Of a stretch of DNA of 64,000 nucleotides, positions 35,447 through 44,617 are shown piece after piece. The notes beneath the pieces were generated by a model. That model searched no databases and was not told the origin of the DNA. It worked only from the letters and a program-made list of their open reading frames with translations. How positions within the stretch are numbered: position 1 is the first letter of the stretch; the number at the start of each line of letters is the position of its first letter. The translations under genes were made by a program, and so were the position numbers. Source of the DNA: Deinococcus radiotolerans (lineage in GTDB: Bacteria > Deinococcota > Deinococci > Deinococcales > Deinococcaceae); NCBI RefSeq assembly GCF_014647435.1, contig NZ_BMPE01000003.1, forward strand, positions 124,001 to 188,000, read 5' to 3'.

Positions 35447-35766
35447 GCCTTCCAGTGTAGGGAACGCCCGCGGAGGATCAAGCGAATCTGCCCCCTCCCG
35501 CAAGATCCGCGCGCGGGGCGGCGGGGGGTCCCCTCGACCGGGGCGGGCGGTAGCGGTGCGTGCACTCGGAACCTATGGCTGCACGCTCCGCACTGGGTAG
35601 ACCAGTCAGCTGCCTATCCCTTCCCGGCCTCGCTGCTCCCCGGGGTTTCAGGCGTCTGACGGGAGCAAGTGATTCAGAGCCTGTCGCCGCACCTGAGGCA
35701 ACGGAACGCCCAGAATGCCCGTATACTGGCGGCCATGACCGCCCTTCGCCCGAAACGTGACGCCGT
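35447..35766. other. intergenic region with candidate promoter for the response regulator
   Basis: No gene is seen in these 320 bp. A good -10-like hexamer TATACT is at 35722-35727, about 40 nt before the response regulator ATG; no matching -35 is evident. A short 11-codon frame starts at 35735 and ends over the start of the regulator (GTATGA), so a coupled leader is conceivable. Confidence 0.35.
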
Positions 35767-36195
35767 ATGAAACGGCCCTTCCGGGTACTGCTCGTCGATG
35801 ACAACCCAGCCGACCTGATGCTCGCCAAGGAGGTCTTCGCCGATCATGGTGAGAACCTGATCGTCACCACCTGCGCCAGTGGCGATGAGGCGCTGGCGCT
35901 GCTGCGAGGCGGGCACCGGCCGGACGTGATGATCCTGGACGTGAACATGCCTGTCATGTCCGGGTTTGAGGTGCTGCAGGTCATCAAGGCCGATCCGGCC
36001 CTGCTGTCGATTCCGGTCGTGATGCTGTCCACGTCCTCACAGCCGGGCGATGTGGCGCGCGCCTACACCCTGCATGCCAGTTCGTACCTGGTGAAAAGCA
36101 CCAGCTTCCAGAATTTTGTCGAGCAGGTGGACGCGTTCGTGACGTTCTGGCGGGAGAGTCACACGCCCAGCTGGCCTGGCCGACCCGCCAACTGA
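35767..36195 (+). CDS. CheY-like single-domain response regulator
   Basis: 142-aa receiver-only protein. It has the acidic pocket VDDNPAD near the N-terminus, phospho-acceptor Asp58 in VMILDVNMPV, Thr/Ser in VMLSTSSQ and Lys110 in YLVKST. The sequence style matches the Rcp1-like regulators that pair with bacteriophytochrome or GAF-type kinases. No output domain is present. It is divergent from the diguanylate cyclase genes that follow. The partner could be the orphan GAF histidine kinase at 12082-14409, but nothing in the sequence proves it. Confidence 0.9.
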   Translation: MKRPFRVLLVDDNPADLMLAKEVFADHGENLIVTTCASGDEALALLRGGHRPDVMILDVNMPVMSGFEVLQVIKADPALLSIPVVMLSTSSQPGDVARAYTLHASSYLVKSTSFQNFVEQVDAFVTFWRESHTPSWPGRPAN

Positions 36196-36304
36196 TCCAG
36201 CAGGAACCGGCCACAGCACAGGCCCAGTCTGTTCGGCGGCTGGCCTCACCCGGGTCGGGGGAAATCCTCTGCACGGAACAGTCCGTCTGTGAGGCCTCCT
36301 GTGC

Positions 36305-38119
36305 TCAGGTGGCGGCCATGACACGGTTCCGGCCGCTGCGCTTGGCGGCGTACAGGGCCTGATCGGCGGCCGCCACGAGCCCCTCGCCCGATACACCTGC
36401 GGTCAGGCTGGCAACACCCAGGGACACGGTCACCTGGCCCAGGGGCAGGCCGTCGTGCGTGAGGTGCAGACCCTCGACCGCGCTCCGCAGCTGCTCGGCC
36501 AGGGCCTGCGCGGCGCGCAGATCCGTCTGGGGCAGCAGGAGCGTGAATTCCTCCCCGCCGGGGCGGGCTGGGGTGCTGCCGGTCGGGGCGAGGTCGCGCA
36601 GTGTGGCGCTCACGCGGATCAGTGCGGCGTCGCCTGCGTCATGCCCGAAGGTGTCGTTCAGCCGCTTGAAGTGATCGATGTCCAGCGCGATCAGGCTCAG
36701 GGGGGCATCCGTGGCGTTCGCGGCGGTCACCCCGGCGCTCAGCTGCGCTTCCAGGTGACGGCGGTTGAACAGGCCGGTCAGGGGGTCACGGATGGACTGC
36801 TGCAGCAGCCGGTCTTGCAGGCGCAGGCTGGCCAGCGCGAGCGCCACCTGCCGCGTTACATCGTCCAGCGCGGCGCGCTGCGCGCTCAGGTCCGCGCCGG
36901 CGGGCGGGCGGATGCGCAGGAGCCCCAGGGTCTCCCCGTGCGAGAACAGCGGCGCGCACAGATACGGGCCGGTCTGGTCCGAGCAGCGGGGCATGAAGGG
37001 CTGCCCGGCCGCCTCGCCCTGCGTTTCGCCGCGCCGCAGGGCCCAGCAGGTGTCAGGGCCGGGCGTGCCGAGCGGTTCACCCCACTGCGCGGCCTGCAGC
37101 AGGAGGTTGCGCGACGCGTTGTGTTGCAGCAGCTGCCCGCTGGTGTGGGGCAGCAGGTGGGGCAGGGCGCGGGTGAGGATTTCGGACGCCTCGCTCAGCG
37201 TGCGTGCGGCCTGGAGGGCGTCACTCAGCCGGGCCAGGTCGCTCAGCCAGGTGTTGCGGCGCTCTAGCTGACTGACGGCCTGGTCCGTGGCCTGCCGCGC
37301 CTCCCGGATGCGTTCAGTCATGCGGTTGAAGGTGCTGGCCAGGTCGCGGTACTCGCGGGGGCCGCGTTCCGTGACGGTCACGCTGCCGCTGGTGTCGGTG
37401 ATGCGGCGCGCGCCGCGGCCCAGATCGGAGAGTGGGTGCGTGAGCATGCGCGCCGCGCCCAGCGTCGTGGCGACACTCAGGGCCAGCAGGACCGCGGCGG
37501 CGATCATCAGGTCCCGGCGGAGCGCTTGAAGCTGACGCTGCGCCCGCGCGTCTGAGACGCTCAGCTGCGCGGCCAGATTCTGGCTGAGGGCGTCCACGTC
37601 GGCGCGGACCGCATCGAGGAGTCGCTTGCCGCGGCCGCTGCGGACGAGGGCCTCGGCCACTTCCGGCTGTGACGGCCGGGCGCGGATCTCGGGCTGCGCC
37701 ACTTCGGTCTGCCACTGCCGGATGACCGATCCGATGCGGCCGAGCCGCGCGCGCTCCTGCGCCGGCAGTTGCGCGTCGCGGCTCAGGGTTTTCAGCACGG
37801 GCGGGTAGGCCGCCTCGCCACGGTAATAGGGTTCCAGGAAGCTGGCCTGTCCGGCAATCACGTAGCCGCGCACCCCGGTTTCCATGTTCACGACGTGCGT
37901 CAACAGGGCGTTCACGGCCTCCAGCTGCGAGCGGGTGTCGCTGGAGCGTGCCAGCGTCTGCACCCGGCTTTCCAGGCCGCTTTGCAGGTTCAGGAAGGCG
38001 AACAGCAGCAGCGCCCAGAAGGGCAGCTGGGTGAGCAGCAGCAGGTGACGCAGGCGCACGGGGACACTGTAGGGCATGCCGGACGCAGACCCTACGCTCA
38101 CCACGGTGGGGGTGGTCAT
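36305..38119 (-). CDS. membrane diguanylate cyclase (CHASE3-HAMP-GAF-GGDEF)
   Basis: 604 aa. A first membrane helix (about residues 26-46) is followed by a CHASE3-type extracellular sensor (ETGVRGYVIAGQASFLEPY), a second helix (about 200-220), a HAMP region, a GAF domain (about 300-440) and a C-terminal GGDEF domain with active motif GGEEF (about 520). It should make cyclic di-GMP. No RxxD inhibitory site precedes the motif. The ATG at 38119 lies 8 bases after the upstream cyclase gene's stop, so the two are an operon. Longer in-frame starts inside the neighbour are not used. Confidence 0.87.
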   Translation of the reverse strand: MTTPTVVSVGSASGMPYSVPVRLRHLLLLTQLPFWALLLFAFLNLQSGLESRVQTLARSSDTRSQLEAVNALLTHVVNMETGVRGYVIAGQASFLEPYYRGEAAYPPVLKTLSRDAQLPAQERARLGRIGSVIRQWQTEVAQPEIRARPSQPEVAEALVRSGRGKRLLDAVRADVDALSQNLAAQLSVSDARAQRQLQALRRDLMIAAAVLLALSVATTLGAARMLTHPLSDLGRGARRITDTSGSVTVTERGPREYRDLASTFNRMTERIREARQATDQAVSQLERRNTWLSDLARLSDALQAARTLSEASEILTRALPHLLPHTSGQLLQHNASRNLLLQAAQWGEPLGTPGPDTCWALRRGETQGEAAGQPFMPRCSDQTGPYLCAPLFSHGETLGLLRIRPPAGADLSAQRAALDDVTRQVALALASLRLQDRLLQQSIRDPLTGLFNRRHLEAQLSAGVTAANATDAPLSLIALDIDHFKRLNDTFGHDAGDAALIRVSATLRDLAPTGSTPARPGGEEFTLLLPQTDLRAAQALAEQLRSAVEGLHLTHDGLPLGQVTVSLGVASLTAGVSGEGLVAAADQALYAAKRSGRNRVMAAT

Positions 38120-38127
38120 GGGGCAGG

Positions 38128-40497
38128 TCAGGTGGGCCGGCGGGCGCGGCGGCGGCGGGTCTTCTCGGCGTACATGCGTTCGTCCGCCAGTTGCCACAGC
38201 GTCTCGGACTGCTGCCCTTCCTGCGGCGCGTAGGCAACCCCGACGCTCGCTCCGGCGTCGGGGAAGCCCTGGGCGGGCAGGGTGTCCAGGGCCACCTGAA
38301 GCTGAACGAGGACGGGCCGCTGTTCCCCACCCAGCAGCAGGCAGAATTCGTCGCCCCCCACGCGGTAGGCGCAGTCGTCTCCGCTCAGCACGGACCGTAG
38401 CGCCTGCATGACGGCCCGCAGCAGGGCGTCGCCGCGGGCGTGCCCGAACTGGTCGTTGATGGTTTTCAGGCCGTCCACATCGAGCGTGACGAGGGTCAGG
38501 GGGCCGCGGCGTAACCGCTGGGCGAGGTCCTCCTCGAAGGCCCGCCGGTTGCACAGGCCGGTCAGCGGGTCCGACCGGGCGGCGGCGTTCAGGTTCGTGA
38601 GGGTCTCCCGGCGCTCCAGGCTGACCTGAAGCACGCGGGACGCCACGGCCAGGGATTCCAGCTCGTGTTCCGCCCAGGGCCACTCCTCCTGCCGGTAGGC
38701 GGCGAGCAGCAGGTGAGATTCACCCGCCGTGATGGGCTGGATCAGGGCGGCCTTTAGCCCGGCGCCCGGGAGGTGCAGGTCCAGTTCCGTCCGGCCCAGC
38801 GCGACCGGGTCGGCACCCTGAACGGCGCGGCGCAGGGCGTCGGGCAGCTGCGCGCGGGCCTCAAGTTCGGCCGGACCGGGCAGCGGCGCCCCGCGGATCA
38901 CCAGCGGGCGCAGGGACGCGCCCTGTTCCCACATGACTAGCGTGGTGCCCGGCAGGGCGGGCAGCAGCACCGTCATGACCCGCGCGGTGACGGCCCGCAG
39001 CGGTTCAGACAGCGCCAGAATCTGCGTGAGTTCCAGCAGGATCTCCGCGTGGGCCTGCGCGCGCTGCGCCTGCGCGCGGGACTGCGCGAGGTCCGTCACG
39101 TCGAAGGCCACGCCCAGCGTCCCCCCGCCTGGCAGGAGCACCTGATGCGTGTCGTACACCCGCCCGGCCAGGGTGATCGTGCGACGCAGCTCCTGCGCCC
39201 GGCCGAGCTGATCACGGATGGCGGGACTGTCAACCTCACCAGCCAGGGCCTGGAGCGAGCGGCCCAGCACCGCGTCGGCCTGCACGCCCAGCCCGCGCAG
39301 GCCACTGCCTTCCGCCGTGACGAGGCGCCCCTGCGCGTCGGTGATCCACAGGATCATGGGAAAATTTCGCAGCGCGAAATGCAGCTGCCCTTCGAGGCCC
39401 TTCACGGCGCTGCGCTGCGCGGTGAATGACAGGACGTGCTTGAGGGCCCACACGAGGTCACGCAGCACCTTCCGGTCCGACTGCGTCCAGCGCGCCCCCG
39501 GACCGCACCGCACGAACAGCAGCCGCGCGGCGCGCCCCGGCACCTCCAGCCACGCTAGCGCGGCCGGGCGCCCGTCCTGAAGGTGCCAGCCCTCACCGCT
39601 GTCCAGCGTGAACACTGGGCCCTCCCCGGCTGGTGGCAGGGCCGGGAGAAGCTGTGCCAGGTTCGCGTCGGGCGGCCAGACCGCTTCCAGGGGCGCGCCG
39701 GTGTCCATCTGCACGCCGCTCCAGTCCACGCCGATCAGTTCCGCCGTGAGCTGCGCGGCGCCGCGCAGGCCGTCATCCTCGTCCAGGGGGAGGGCGGTCA
39801 GATCGGCGATCGCCTGAAACGTCCGGGCGGCCAGGGTGGCGCGCTCCAGTCGGCGCTGGAGCTCAACCTGCTGCTGCTGCGCGGCCCGCAGGTCCAGGCG
39901 GGCCGCGCGGCCTTCCAGGGTCTGAATGACCAGCTGCGCCCCTGCCCGCAGCGTGACCTGAAGAGCGGGTGTCCACATCATGTCCGGACGGTCACCAGCG
40001 ATCACGAGCAGGCCGACAGTCACGTGCTCCGGCGTGACCAGAGGCTCGCCCGCCGCGAACGTCCAGGTGTCGCGGGGGCGCAGCAGAGCCAGCCCAATCT
40101 CCGGTGGTGGCCGCGGGTCCAGGCGCGTCCAGAAGAAGGCGGTGGGTTCAGGCTCTGAGCCGCTTACCCCGAGTGTGCGGGGTGCCCAGCCGGTCGCAGC
40201 CGGAGTCCAGCTGCGTCTGGGCGTCATGAAAACCACAGCCACGTGCTGCACACCCAGAGCGGCGCCCGTCAGATGGCACAGCGCCTGAAGATCAGGCTGC
40301 GCGGCGAGGTCCTGCACGCCGTACCGCGTGCAGGCCTCGGAGCTGGGATCTGGCGGGAACGGAGCCTGAATCACATGAACCTCATGGTAGGAGGTGCCCA
40401 CTGACCGCGGTGAAGGGCCAGCAAGGACAGTCTTCACCCTTGCTCCGTGATTCTGGCTGGTCAACAAGTGCAAATTCTGGATCTTCCAGTCAGCCAA
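38128..40497 (-). CDS. cytoplasmic sensor diguanylate cyclase (GAF/PAS-GGDEF)
   Basis: Up to 789 aa with no membrane helix. Two or three GAF-like regions and a PAS-like region (ALRNFPMILWITDAQGRLVTAEG, about 380-480) precede a GGDEF domain with active motif VGGDEF near residue 713. The metal and substrate residues LDVDGLKTINDQFGHARGD are intact, so it should be active. It lacks the RxxD inhibitory site. The start is uncertain: the first ~45 residues look non-conserved, and a GTG near 40374 is an alternative. It is operonic with the CHASE3 cyclase. Confidence 0.82.
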   Translation of the reverse strand: MADWKIQNLHLLTSQNHGARVKTVLAGPSPRSVGTSYHEVHVIQAPFPPDPSSEACTRYGVQDLAAQPDLQALCHLTGAALGVQHVAVVFMTPRRSWTPAATGWAPRTLGVSGSEPEPTAFFWTRLDPRPPPEIGLALLRPRDTWTFAAGEPLVTPEHVTVGLLVIAGDRPDMMWTPALQVTLRAGAQLVIQTLEGRAARLDLRAAQQQQVELQRRLERATLAARTFQAIADLTALPLDEDDGLRGAAQLTAELIGVDWSGVQMDTGAPLEAVWPPDANLAQLLPALPPAGEGPVFTLDSGEGWHLQDGRPAALAWLEVPGRAARLLFVRCGPGARWTQSDRKVLRDLVWALKHVLSFTAQRSAVKGLEGQLHFALRNFPMILWITDAQGRLVTAEGSGLRGLGVQADAVLGRSLQALAGEVDSPAIRDQLGRAQELRRTITLAGRVYDTHQVLLPGGGTLGVAFDVTDLAQSRAQAQRAQAHAEILLELTQILALSEPLRAVTARVMTVLLPALPGTTLVMWEQGASLRPLVIRGAPLPGPAELEARAQLPDALRRAVQGADPVALGRTELDLHLPGAGLKAALIQPITAGESHLLLAAYRQEEWPWAEHELESLAVASRVLQVSLERRETLTNLNAAARSDPLTGLCNRRAFEEDLAQRLRRGPLTLVTLDVDGLKTINDQFGHARGDALLRAVMQALRSVLSGDDCAYRVGGDEFCLLLGGEQRPVLVQLQVALDTLPAQGFPDAGASVGVAYAPQEGQQSETLWQLADERMYAEKTRRRRARRPT

Positions 40498-40580
40498 AGT
40501 CTTTCATAAGGTAGAGCTCACCCGCACGCCCCGGTTGCCTGCTCCGCAGGTCAGCCTGGCCGGCGCGCAACAGGAGCACC

Positions 40581-41783
40581 ATGACGCAGACCATGACCAA
40601 CCCCGCGGCCCTGATCGAGCGTGAAGACGCCCTCGGCGCCCACAACTACAAACCCCTGGACGTCGTCATTCAGCGCGCGCAGGGCGCCTGGGTGTGGGAC
40701 ACCCAGGGCCGCCGCTACCTGGACGGCCTGTCCGCGTACAGCGCCGTCAACCAGGGCCACTGCCACCCCCGCATCATCCACGCGCTGACCGAACAGGCCC
40801 GGCAGGTGACCCTCACGTCCCGCGCGTTCCGCAACGACCGCCTCGCCTCCTTCTACGAGACCGTAACGAGCCTCCTGAACTTCGAGGCCGTCATCCCCAT
40901 GAACACCGGCGCCGAGGCCGTGGAAACCGCCATCAAACTCGCGCGGAAATGGGCGTATCACACGCGGCAGGTGCCGCACGATCAGGCGGAACTGATCGTC
41001 ATGAACGGCAACTTCCACGGGCGCACGACCACACTGGTGTCCTTCAGCAGCGAAGCGCAGTACCGCCGCGGCTTCGGCCCGTTCACGCCCGGCTTCGTCA
41101 GCGTGCCCTACGGTGACGTGGCGGCCATCGAGGCGGCCATCACGCCCAACACGGCCGGCGTTCTCTTCGAACCGATCCAGGGTGAGGCCGGCGTCATCAC
41201 GCCCCCCGACGGCTTCCTGCGCGCCCTGCGTGACGTGTGCGACCGCCACGGCATCCTGATGATCGCCGACGAGATCCAGACCGGCCTGGGCCGCACCGGC
41301 CACTGGCTCGCGTGTGATCACGAACAGGTGAAACCGGACCTGGCGATCCTTGGCAAGGCCCTGGGCGGCGGCGTGTACCCCGTCAGCGCCGTCCTGGCCA
41401 GCCGGGACCTCATGAACCTGTTCCAGCCCGGTGATCACGGCAGCACTTTCGGCGGCAACCCGCTGGCCGCCGCCGTCGCGCAGGCCAGCCTGGAAGTCCT
41501 CGAGGACGAGGCGCTGCCCGCCCGCGCGCAGGAGCTCGGCGCGTACGTCCGCGCCCGCCTGGAGGCCATGAACAGCCCTCAGGTGAAAGACATTCGCGGG
41601 CGCGGCCTGCTGATCGGTGTGGAACTGCACGGCCCGGCCCGTCCCGCCTGCGAGGCCCTACGCGACCTGGGCGTGCTGTGCAAGGAAACCCACGAGACGA
41701 CCCTGCGCCTGGCACCCCCCCTGGTCACCAGCCGTGAGGACCTCGACTGGGCGCTGGACCGCATCGAGCAGGTCCTGGCCTGA
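40581..41783 (+). CDS. rocD: ornithine aminotransferase
   Basis: 400-aa class III PLP enzyme that converts ornithine and 2-oxoglutarate to glutamate-5-semialdehyde and glutamate. GAHNYKPLDVV at the N-terminus and GRRYLDGLSAYSAVNQGHCHP are characteristic of RocD. The PLP Lys is in ILGKALGGGVYPVSAV (Lys259) and the cofactor Asp in IADEIQTGLGRTG. The ATG at 40581 has AGGAG upstream. It is a single gene with a clear terminator hairpin about 50 bp after the stop. Confidence 0.93.
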   Translation: MTQTMTNPAALIEREDALGAHNYKPLDVVIQRAQGAWVWDTQGRRYLDGLSAYSAVNQGHCHPRIIHALTEQARQVTLTSRAFRNDRLASFYETVTSLLNFEAVIPMNTGAEAVETAIKLARKWAYHTRQVPHDQAELIVMNGNFHGRTTTLVSFSSEAQYRRGFGPFTPGFVSVPYGDVAAIEAAITPNTAGVLFEPIQGEAGVITPPDGFLRALRDVCDRHGILMIADEIQTGLGRTGHWLACDHEQVKPDLAILGKALGGGVYPVSAVLASRDLMNLFQPGDHGSTFGGNPLAAAVAQASLEVLEDEALPARAQELGAYVRARLEAMNSPQVKDIRGRGLLIGVELHGPARPACEALRDLGVLCKETHETTLRLAPPLVTSREDLDWALDRIEQVLA

Positions 41784-41829
41784 CCCGGCGGTCTGGTGGG
41801 GACGCCCGCCGCCCTGAACACAGCTGAAA

Positions 41830-41860
41830 GCCGCCGCCCCACACCGGGGCGGCGGCCTTT
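41830..41860 (+). terminator. intrinsic terminator of rocD
   Basis: An 11-bp perfect GC stem (arms 41830-41840 and 41846-41856) with a 5-nt loop is followed by CTTTCT and preceded by AAA. It lies 46 bp after the rocD stop and is the most classical terminator in the window. Confidence 0.8.
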
Positions 41861-41964
41861 CTACCCGCCATCGCTGCCACCCCCGACGGCCGTCCCGATC
41901 AGCGCGTACAGGTGAGCCGCACATGACCCCTCCTCACAGAATTAGACTGTGTGCAGGAGACTCC

Positions 41965-44427
41965 ATGTCGAACCCGATCTGCGCGCCTGAGCATGTCCCC
42001 AGCGGGTCCTTCTACCTGGCGGTCAACCCAGAAGGCACCGTGACCGCGGCCAGCGCCGCCGCCCGGCACTGGCTGCGCACCGTCGCGCCCGCCGCGCAGG
42101 ACCTCCTCGGGCAACCGCTGCTCAGCCTGCTCCCCCCGGGCTGCCTGCTGCGCGCCCAGCTGGAGGGCACCACGGTCCCGGCCGGGTGCGGCGGGCACTG
42201 CCAGCACCTCCGCGCGGACCGCACCCCTGACGGCCTGGAATTTCACGCCCCTCACGGCGACCTGCTCACCCCCCACGAATCGCTCGCGCGGACCCTGAAC
42301 GAAGCGCAGGCCATGGACGAGGTGATCAGCGCGGTCCTCACGCACCCCGCGTGGCAGGCACTAGACGTGTACCTGGCCCTGTTCGACCCGGTCGGCGCCA
42401 CCCTGCGCGTCCTGACCGCCGGACCGGACGGCCCCCAGATCACCCGAACGCTGGTGGCCACCGACGCACACCCACTCGCCCGGGCCTTGCAGGCCGGGAA
42501 CGCTACTGCCAGCAGCGCAGGCACCTGGACCACCCTGGACCCGGCGCTGCACCCGGCCGCGCAGGAGGTCATCACCCTGCCCCTGGTCACCTCCGGCCGC
42601 GCCCTGGGCCAGTTGATCCTCACGATGCAGACCCCGGGGCACCTCGTACGCGTCAGCGCCCTGATCGCCCCGTGCGTCGCCGCGCTGGACCGCGCCAGAC
42701 TCTTCGACGACACCACCCGCGCGCACCTGCGCTACCGCACCCTGCTGGAAATCACGCACGCCGCCCTCTGGGAACTCGACCGGAACTTCGCCATTCAGGG
42801 CCACAGCCCCAACTGGGAAGCCCTGACCGGCCAGGCCTTCGACGAATACATCGGGCACGGGTATCTGAACGTCGTCCACCCCGACGACCGCGCCCGCCTC
42901 TGGGCGGACATCCTCCGGGGCATGCGGGGCGGCATCCCCTTCGAACTGCGCGGCCGGATGCGCCGCGCCGACGGTCAGTACCGGCACGTGGTGGCCCTGG
43001 CCCTGCCCGTCCCCGAGGAACGCGGCAACGGCCAGGGCTGGGCCGGGTCCATCCAGGACGTCACCGAGGAAGTCTGGGCCGCCGAGTGGGAAGGACCAGC
43101 CCAGCAGCTGCTGACGCTCTCCGTCCAGGGCGGACCCGCCCGGCCCACCTTCCACGCCGTGCTGGCCGAACTGCAGCGCGTCAGCGGGGCGCCCGGCGCG
43201 CTCCTCATCCAGATGGCCGCGCCTGCCGCGCCCCCCCGCATCCTCGCGGCGCAGGGCGACCATGAAGCGCTCCGGGAACAGCTGCGCGAACTTCCCGACG
43301 CCTCCACCGCGCTGAACACCCTGATCAGCAGCCTGACGCACCCCACCTGGCTGCGGGACCTGCCCCGGAGCACCCTCAGGGAGAGCCGCGCCCTCCTGCT
43401 CCCCCTGCGACACGAGGAACGCCTGATCGCCCTGGCCCTGCTGGACATCCCGGACGGAACGCTGGACGCCACGACCCTCGAGCACCTGCGCTGGCTTCAG
43501 TCGCACCTGGCGCCCATCATGCACAGCGCGCAGCTGCGGGACGCACTGGAACGCAGTGAGGATCAGGCGCGGTCCATCGTGTCCGCCCTGGACGAGGGCG
43601 TCATCATGATCAGCGAACAGGGCCAGTTCCTGGCCGCCAACCGCGCCGCGCGCGACCTGCTCGAACTCCCCCGCGCCCTCCCTCACGTCTCCAACCTCGA
43701 CTGGGGCCTGCACGACGAGCGTGGTCAGCTCGTCACGTGGCAGAAGAACCCGGCCGCCACCGCGCAGCAGACCGGCCGGGCCGTCCGGCAGGTCCTCCTG
43801 GCCCGCCGGCACCGCGACGGGCACCAGCTGTGGCTGTCCATCAACGCGATCCCCCTGGACGACCGCAGCGGCGTGGTCGTGTCTTTCAGTGACGTGACCG
43901 AAGCCGTCACGCTGCGCCAGCAGCTGACCTCCCAGGCGTTCCAGGATGACCTGACCGGCCTGGGCAACCGCCGCGCCTTCCAGCGCGCTGTCCGGGACCT
44001 GCGTGGTCCACGGGCCGCGGCACTCCTGATCGACATCGACCACTTCAAGGAAGTCAACGACACGTATGGGCATCACGTGGGAGACGACCTCCTGCGGGAA
44101 CTGGCCGCCCGTCTGTGCGCCCACACGCCGGACGGGACGCTCATCGCCCGCCTGGGCGGCGACGAATTCGGCCTCATGCACCCCGACCTGGACCCCGCGC
44201 TGGCCTCTGACTTGGCCGTCCGGCTGGTGGACGCCCTGGGCCAGCCGGTACACGTGGGCACGATCTGCGTTCACGTGAGTGCCAGTGTGGGCGTGGCCGT
44301 GGCCGGTCGCGTACCGGACGGCGACCTGCACCGCGCTGCGGATCTCGCCATGTACGCCGCGAAACATGCCGGGAAGGCCGGGTGGCGGACCTACACCGTC
44401 GAACTCGACCTGGAACGCCTGCGGTAA
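41965..44427 (+). CDS. cytoplasmic sensor diguanylate cyclase (GAF/PAS-GGDEF)
   Basis: 820 aa, no membrane helix. A PAS-like N-terminus (about 10-110), a GAF region (about 110-250), a clear PAS with PAC (ALWELDRNFAIQGHSPNWEAL to GWAGSIQDVTEEV, about 265-375), a second GAF, another PAS, and a GGDEF domain with active motif GGDEF starting near residue 731. IDIDHFKEVNDTYGHHVGDD is intact, so c-di-GMP synthesis is expected. No RxxD inhibitory site. The ATG at 41965 follows CAGGAGA; a -10-like TAGACT lies at 41943-41948. Confidence 0.85.
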   Translation: MSNPICAPEHVPSGSFYLAVNPEGTVTAASAAARHWLRTVAPAAQDLLGQPLLSLLPPGCLLRAQLEGTTVPAGCGGHCQHLRADRTPDGLEFHAPHGDLLTPHESLARTLNEAQAMDEVISAVLTHPAWQALDVYLALFDPVGATLRVLTAGPDGPQITRTLVATDAHPLARALQAGNATASSAGTWTTLDPALHPAAQEVITLPLVTSGRALGQLILTMQTPGHLVRVSALIAPCVAALDRARLFDDTTRAHLRYRTLLEITHAALWELDRNFAIQGHSPNWEALTGQAFDEYIGHGYLNVVHPDDRARLWADILRGMRGGIPFELRGRMRRADGQYRHVVALALPVPEERGNGQGWAGSIQDVTEEVWAAEWEGPAQQLLTLSVQGGPARPTFHAVLAELQRVSGAPGALLIQMAAPAAPPRILAAQGDHEALREQLRELPDASTALNTLISSLTHPTWLRDLPRSTLRESRALLLPLRHEERLIALALLDIPDGTLDATTLEHLRWLQSHLAPIMHSAQLRDALERSEDQARSIVSALDEGVIMISEQGQFLAANRAARDLLELPRALPHVSNLDWGLHDERGQLVTWQKNPAATAQQTGRAVRQVLLARRHRDGHQLWLSINAIPLDDRSGVVVSFSDVTEAVTLRQQLTSQAFQDDLTGLGNRRAFQRAVRDLRGPRAAALLIDIDHFKEVNDTYGHHVGDDLLRELAARLCAHTPDGTLIARLGGDEFGLMHPDLDPALASDLAVRLVDALGQPVHVGTICVHVSASVGVAVAGRVPDGDLHRAADLAMYAAKHAGKAGWRTYTVELDLERLR

Positions 44428-44617
44428 CCGGTGCGGCGCGCAGGGCACCCGGGCCGGCCGCAGTCCGGCGTGGTCCTCGCGCCTACAACCTGGCTTGAAT
44501 CGAGCGGGCCCTACCTCCAGGAGCCACCGGCCATGCATGGAACAGGGCCGCTCATGCAGGCGGCAGCTCTGCCCTGCGCATGAAACGGCCCCTGCAATTT
44601 GTCGAGAGACCCCCGGG

